DNA from: Inia geoffrensis
Taxonomy: Eukaryota > Chordata > Mammalia > Artiodactyla > Iniidae
Length of the DNA stretch: 64,000 nucleotides
Reading direction: 5' to 3'
NCBI GenBank assembly: GCA_036417435.1
Contig: CM070908.1
Span: 47,835,090 to 47,899,089 of the forward strand
Of the stretch, positions 58,790 through 64,000 are shown piece by piece. Made by a program: the position numbers and the translations under genes. Below the pieces are notes generated by a model. It made no database searches. It was given only the letters and a program-made list of their open reading frames with translations, and was not told where the DNA came from. Within the stretch, counting starts at the first letter, position 1. Every line of letters begins with the position of its first letter.

Positions 58790-60055
58790 ATTTCTTTTTA
58801 ATTTTTTATTGAGGTACAGTTGATGTATAATACTATGTAAGTTTCAGGTGTACAACACAGTGATTCACAATTTTAAAGGTTATATTCCATTTCTAATTAT
58901 TATAAAGTATTAGCTATATTCCCTGTGCTATACAATATATCCTTCTAGATTATTTATTTTATATATAGTAGTTTGTACCTCTTAACCTCCTACCCCTATC
59001 TTGCCCCTCCCCCATTCCCTCTCCTCACTGGTAACCACTAGTTTGTTCTCTATACCTGTCTCTTTGTTATATTCACTAGTTTATTTTTTAGATTTCACAT
59101 ATAAGTGATACCATACAGTATTTGTCTTTCTCTGACTTGTTTCACTAAGCATAATACCCTCCAAATCCATCCATGTTGTTGCAAATGGCAAAATTTCATT
59201 CTTTTTTATGGTTGAGTAGTATTTATTCCATTGTATATATACCACATCTTTTTTTCTCCATTCATCTGTCAATGGACACTTAGGTTGCTTCCATATCTTG
59301 ACTATTGTAAACAGTGCTATGAACACTGGGGTGTTCTTTCTGAATTAGTGTTTTTACTTTTTTTGGATATATACCCAGGAGTGAACTTGCTGGGTCATAT
59401 GGTAACTCTATTTTTAGTTTTTTGAGAAACCTTCATACTCTTTTCCACAGTAGCTGCACCAATGGCTTCTTGATGATAGCCATTCTGACAGATGTGGGAT
59501 GATATCTCATTGTAGTCTGAATTTGCATTTCTCTGACGATTAATGATGCTGAGCATCTTTTCCTGTGTCTGTTGGCCATCTGTATTTGGAAAAATGTCTA
59601 TTCAGGTCTTCTGTCCATTTTTTAATCAGATTGTTTGTTTTTTTGATGTTGAGTTGTATGAGGTGTTTACATATTTTGGATATTAAGCCCTTATCGGTCA
59701 TAACATTTGGAAATATTATCTCCCATTCAGTAGGTTGTCTTTTCATTTTGTGGATTATTTCCTCTGCTGTGAAAAAGCTTTTAAGTTTATTTAGGTCCCA
59801 TTTGTGAATTTCTGCTTTTGTTTCCTTTGCTTTAGGAGATAGATCCAAAAAAAAATACTGCTATGAATTATGTCAAAGAGCGTTCCGACTGTTCTCTTCT
59901 TTATGGTTTCAGGTCTTACATTTAATCTTTAATCCATTTTGAGTTTATTTTTGTATATCTTGTTAGAGAATGTTCTAATTTCATTCTTTTACATGAACTG
60001 TCCAGTTTTCCCAGCACCAGTTATTGAAGAGACTGTCTTTTCTCCATTGTATATT
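58790..60055 (-). mobile_element. 5'-truncated L1 (3' 1.3 kb)
   Basis: Antisense L1: 3'UTR at left (TTATTGAGGTACAGTTGATG), then degraded ORF2 C-terminal sequence. Pieces open on the minus strand at 59081-59326 (MFIALFTIVKIWKQPKCPL) and 59540-59848 ([14 protein letters not shown]). More diverged than the 1-6.5 kb L1. Confidence 0.92.
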
Positions 60056-60056
60056 T

Positions 60057-60185
60057 TATTTTTAAAAATTTTGTTTTTTACTTAAGTATAGTTGATTTAC
60101 AATGTTCTGTTAGCTTCAGGTATACAGCACAGTGATTCAGTTTATGTATATATAATATGCGCACGCACACACACACACACACATA
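60057..60185 (-). mobile_element. Second L1 3' end plus (CA)n
   Basis: ACTTAAGTATAGTTGATTTA and GTATACAGCACAGTGATTCAG restart the L1 tail, so this is a separate L1 end abutting the first. A short CA microsatellite (about 60162-60182) follows. Confidence 0.8.
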
Positions 60186-61649
60186 GGCCTGTAACGTTTG
60201 TTTTGCTTTATTTCAGACAACATGAATACTAAGGGAAGGTTTTGTTTGTTGTTTTCAGGGTCTGGTCTTCCATCATTGTCTATTTGCTTTTCTGATTTTA
60301 TAACTGAAAGTTTCCAATTGCTCTCAACTAAAGTCAGAGTTTGGCATGTCCAGTGATTTGTTTATATCTAGGATTATAGGAAAGTCAGGCAAAAATAAAT
60401 GTGTTTACTACAAATCTGAGTAGTTGAAACCTATGATTCATTCTTCACCAACACCAATTTAACAATTTCTAACCATGTAGGACAACTCCTTAAGTTAGAT
60501 TCTTTGCCAGTTTATCAAGAAAGTCGAAAAATACCCCAATATCCCCCCAAAATGGCAGATCCTCATAACCATAATTAACTCCTGCTGCTTCCAGTACAAA
60601 ACTGCACTTTCTCCTAATGATGGATAAAGAGTAAAGTTTTCTTCCTCTGAAGGGTTTACTTTTTCCTCTCTGGATTCAACTCTGTTCCAAAATAACAGTA
60701 AACATCATTCGAATCACATTGCTAGTAGTTGAAATCCTCATATTTCCTTTCCAAAAGGAAAGTATGGGTTATTCCCATACTGCAAACCTCAAGTAGGCAT
60801 ATGTGCCTCTATCTAACACTCTTTCACACACACATTATATCTTAAAGGAGGAACAAGCAGAATAAGAGCACATGGCTAGTTAAGTGACAGGATGCAGTCT
60901 AGCTTAAGGAGAAGTAAAATTGTGCCTATCTTAGACATCTGACTTAAATCAAAATATCTTAATATCCAACCAAATGGACAGGATTTATTCAACTGGAATC
61001 ATTCTTTTTTTCCCTGAAGACAGCTGAAAAACAAACTGCTCTACAGAGTTGAAACAGATGGTGTCCCACAGTTTGTGCACTTTGAGGATCCAAGCCTATG
61101 CTTTTGCTTTACACAAAGTTCTAAGTAGGTCAGCAGTGCGACTTCCTACTCATTCATTTTTATCATGAAACAATCATTTACTCAGCAAGGAAAACCCAAT
61201 GTGGGAGACGGCTGTGCAGTAAAATAATTTTTATGCCATAAAGGGAAGTAATATATTTGAGATAATACAGAATGCTAAAAGGATTGAGGAATGGGGGGGA
61301 CGAGGAGTTTTTAAAGAAGGTACAGGGAAAGATCAAATGACTCTTAACCCTGCATTCTTAGGTGAAGAGCATGGTTATTTTTATTGTACTTTCTGTACTT
61401 GAACGTTAACAGTTTGCTAAGTTCCAGCAGGGTTAACAAGTTCAAGGGCCTGAAAGAGTATGCGGAAGAAGAATGAGGAGGGGAATGACAAGAGATGAGA
61501 TTGGAAAAACAGAATGGAGACCAATGGAGATCATCCTTTACGATAAAGAGACTAGGATTTGGTCCCTATTCTGTGGAATTTAAGAAAAACCTGGACATGA
61601 TTCAAGAATGTGAGGAATACTTATACAACTATAAAATATATTCGTAATC

Positions 61650-61830
61650 AAATGAACTACTTAATATTGTGCTAAGTGTTTTACAAATGTTATCCCCATT
61701 AACTCTCATGATTACCCTATGAGGTAGGAAAATCTTATTACACCCATTTCACAGACGGAAAAACTGGGGCCCATAATGGTTATGAAGTTTAACCAGGATC
61801 AGCACAAAAACTTGGATTTCAGAGCCTGAA
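61650..61830 (+). mobile_element. MIR/L2-class ancient SINE
   Basis: GTGCTAAGTGTTTTACAAATG, ACCCTATGAGGTAGGAAAAT, CCATTTCACAGACGG occur in the order of a well-known ancient mammalian SINE. Confidence 0.65.
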
Positions 61831-61865
61831 CTATTAGTACTTTTCCCTCCCCAATGAATCTTTTT

Positions 61866-62096
61866 TTTTTTTCTTTTTTTTCAGTTCGCGGGGCCTCTCG
61901 CTGTTGTGGACTCTCCCATTGTGGAGCACAGGCTCCAGACGCACAGGCTCAGCGGCCATGGCTGACGGGCTCAGGGGCCATGGCTGACGGGCCCAGCCGC
62001 TCCGCGGCATGTGGGATCTTCCCGGACCGGGGCACGAACCCGTGTCCCCTGCATCAGCAGGCGGACTCTCAAACACTGCACCACCAGGGAAGCCCA
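61866..62096 (-). mobile_element. CHR-type SINE with 22-bp internal duplication
   Basis: Poly(T), CGCGGGGCCTCTCGCTG, ending CCACCAGGGAAGCCCA. Exact 15-bp duplication CCCAATGAATCTTTT at 61851-61865 and about 62097-62111. Internally a 22-bp period (61946-61967, 61968-61989) repeats the GGCTCAG(C/G)GGCCATGGC segment. Confidence 0.95.
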
Positions 62097-63391
62097 CCCA
62101 ATGAATCTTTTACACACTAAATTCATCGAGAACTACAAAAGTAGGAACTTTTTGGAAGGTTTTTAAGTACCTTATATGGAAGGGAATGTAATGATTTAAC
62201 AATGTCACATTTTATAAAGTATGATAACTGGTCATTTTTAGGATAAAATGCATAATCAGATTGCTTATTTTATACACTTATATCTGTTGCCTATTTTATT
62301 TATAAATCACCCAAAGTTGCATATGGTCTCTCTCTAAATACATTATTTGCCTAAAAAATCTTTTTTCAAGTTTTATATCATTATTCTATATATTTATTCT
62401 ATATACTATAAACATGACTTGGAATGCACTGTTCTAAAAAATTGCTTATCTGTCTTAAAAAGTATATGAGAAATAGCCAAGCACACCAAAGAGAAAATCC
62501 ACTTGCATCACAGATACGCATCAAATTTTGTTTTAATACTTGTCATTTAAATTTGTTATGAAATGAAAATGAAAAATTTAATTTCTATCCTTGCAAAAAT
62601 AAATATAAAATCACATAAGTATCAGAAATATTAATGCTTATCATATTACTCCATACACACCCAACTTCTGGAGATTAAAAGCTGCAGGGCCAGGGAAAAT
62701 GAGATCTCAGAAAGGTACCAAATAATAGAAGGCAGATATCCCACTGTATTTATTACTATACTGAAAGGAAAACTGCTAGCAAAGTAACAAAATAGGCTAT
62801 GTGTAACCTTTGGCTTTATTGCTTATGCAAGCATCCTTCCTCAACCTTATTTCTACAGAGAAGTAAAGGGAGCTGCAGTAGCCTACCTCACAGTAAAGTA
62901 AGATTCAGTTTTATATACTTTGTGATGAAATGCCTCTTCATGGGTATCCAAAGTATCTGGCCCGGAAAATTTGATTTTCTGCATAAATGGTAAAAGCCTA
63001 ATTGGCTATTATTAGACTTAAACTAGACGAGGCTAGCTTTAACATTTGCGAAAATTTATACTGTATCTAACCTTATTTATCATAACTTAAATTATCTTAA
63101 AATAACAAACCTGTGTTTACTTTAATCTTTAAAAAGTGAGTACCATGAGCAGATTATTATCAAAGATTAGAATGATCAAAAGATTAGACAGTATTTTAAA
63201 TAGCCTAGCAGGAATTGATAATATTAGTTTTTAAAACTTAACAAATGTCAAAAATATTATCCCAAGACAAGATTAAGTGGGCCTCTCTCTATCATGAAAG
63301 TCAATGATAAATGTATCCTACAAGAACATGCAACACAAAAAACGGTCTTTTACAAGAATATTCTAAGAAACTGGAGCTGACCTGGAGCAGT

Positions 63392-63573
63392 GTTTGCAAA
63401 GTGAGGAATGGACTGCCTTAGAATCATTTAGAGTTCTCTTCAAAACTACTGATTGCTAGGCTCCAGTGCATATCTATGCAAATCAGAATGCTGGGGTGAA
63501 AATCATCAAACTGAACTGTCAGTAATCAGTCTATGTGACTTGAAGTCCCATTCCAATTTAAGGACTGCTACTG
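63392..63573. mobile_element. hAT (Charlie/MER1-like) fossil
   Basis: CAGTGTTTGCAAAGTG at left and AAGGACTGCTACTG at right resemble inverted ends; inside GCTAGGCTCCAGTGC and TCAGAATGCTGGGGTG fit a common non-autonomous Charlie element. Confidence 0.6.
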
Positions 63574-63697
63574 TAGTGGAAACAGAGCTAAGTGGATACT
63601 ACGTGATTTACAGAATCCCGATGATAGCTAGTACTCTTAAACATTTGTGGGCATGGTTAGTTCTATGTTATCAGTTGGTAAACATCACCTAACTTTT

Positions 63698-63745
63698 TTT
63701 TTTTTTGAACATCTTTATTGGAGTATAACTGCTTTACAACAGTGT
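63698..63745 (-). mobile_element. 48-nt L1 insertion (extreme 5' truncation)
   Basis: A short T-run followed by GAACATCTTTATTGGAGTAT and AACTGCTTTACAACAGTGT, the reverse complement of the last ~40 nt of L1. Exact 15-bp duplication CATCACCTAACTTTT at 63683-63697 and 63746-63760. Confidence 0.93.
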
Positions 63746-64000
63746 CATCACCTAACTTTTCCATGGAGATTTTGTTCTTATTAAAGTTACTTCATATTCA
63801 TCATTTCATCTAACCACAATAATACAGGAGGATGAGATATATTTATCTATAGACAAATAAATTTATATATAATTATGAAAACATTTTATATACTTGGCAA
63901 TTAGATTTTGTTTCTTTTCAGAGGTTTACATAAGAGAAGTACAAATTAAAAGAGAATTAGAAAGGACTGAGGTGAAAGATGTTAATTGCTGAGAACAATG

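Larger units (their letters stand above)
58688..64000 (-). other. AZI2: DNA 5' of AZI2 coding start, probably intron 1
   Basis: The first coding exon starts with an acceptor, so an untranslated exon lies further upstream. I see no CpG island, and no donor I can assign, up to 64000. The interval holds L1, CHR, MIR-like and hAT copies. Confidence 0.65.

Noticed and set aside
58690..64000. AZI2 promoter, untranslated exon 1, or the divergent neighbour ZCWPW2
   Set aside because: No CpG-rich island or recognisable exon; synteny suggests they lie further right.

Overview
The window is nuclear DNA from a cetacean (whale or dolphin). Two things point there. It holds about fifteen tRNA-Glu-derived SINEs of the CHR type, many of the short class with a GCGGTACGCGGGCC tail, together with cetartiodactyl L1 3' ends. 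The coding exons match the mammalian CMC1-AZI2 neighbourhood (human 3p24.1). Nearly all ORFs are shadows of repeats; real coding sequence is about 1.4 kb.

Layout. 1-6509: nearly full-length, dead L1 on the plus strand with a TTCC/TTTC microsatellite in its 5'UTR. 6510-34482: AT-rich non-coding DNA, presumed CMC1 intron, with nine CHR SINEs, one longer CHR/Bov-tA-like SINE, L2, L1, MaLR LTR, hAT and Tigger fossils. 34483-34573 and 37745-37865: the last two coding exons of CMC1 (+), a twin-CX9C protein of the mitochondrial intermembrane space. 37866-42016: convergent tail-to-tail interval. 42017-58687: the seven coding exons of AZI2/NAP1 (-), which join in frame to a 393-residue TBK1/IKK-epsilon adaptor. 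58688-64000: AZI2 upstream or intron-1 DNA with L1, CHR, MIR-like and hAT copies. CMC1 exons 1-2, the AZI2 non-coding first exon and any CpG-island promoter were not found.

The two genes face each other but have unrelated jobs: CMC1 acts in early cytochrome c oxidase (COX1) assembly, AZI2 in innate immune kinase signalling. The most interesting gene-level signal is a GC-AG intron in AZI2 just after the TBK1-binding segment, with a frame-shifting GT donor 4 nt further on. The most interesting repeat-level signals are retroinsertions with almost no body (48 nt of L1 at 63698; only poly(A) at 56673), SINEs with internal tandem duplications, inverted SINE pairs in introns, two hAT elements each inside an L2, and a Tigger1 fossil keeping a 145-codon open transposase tail. 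I saw no previously undescribed system.
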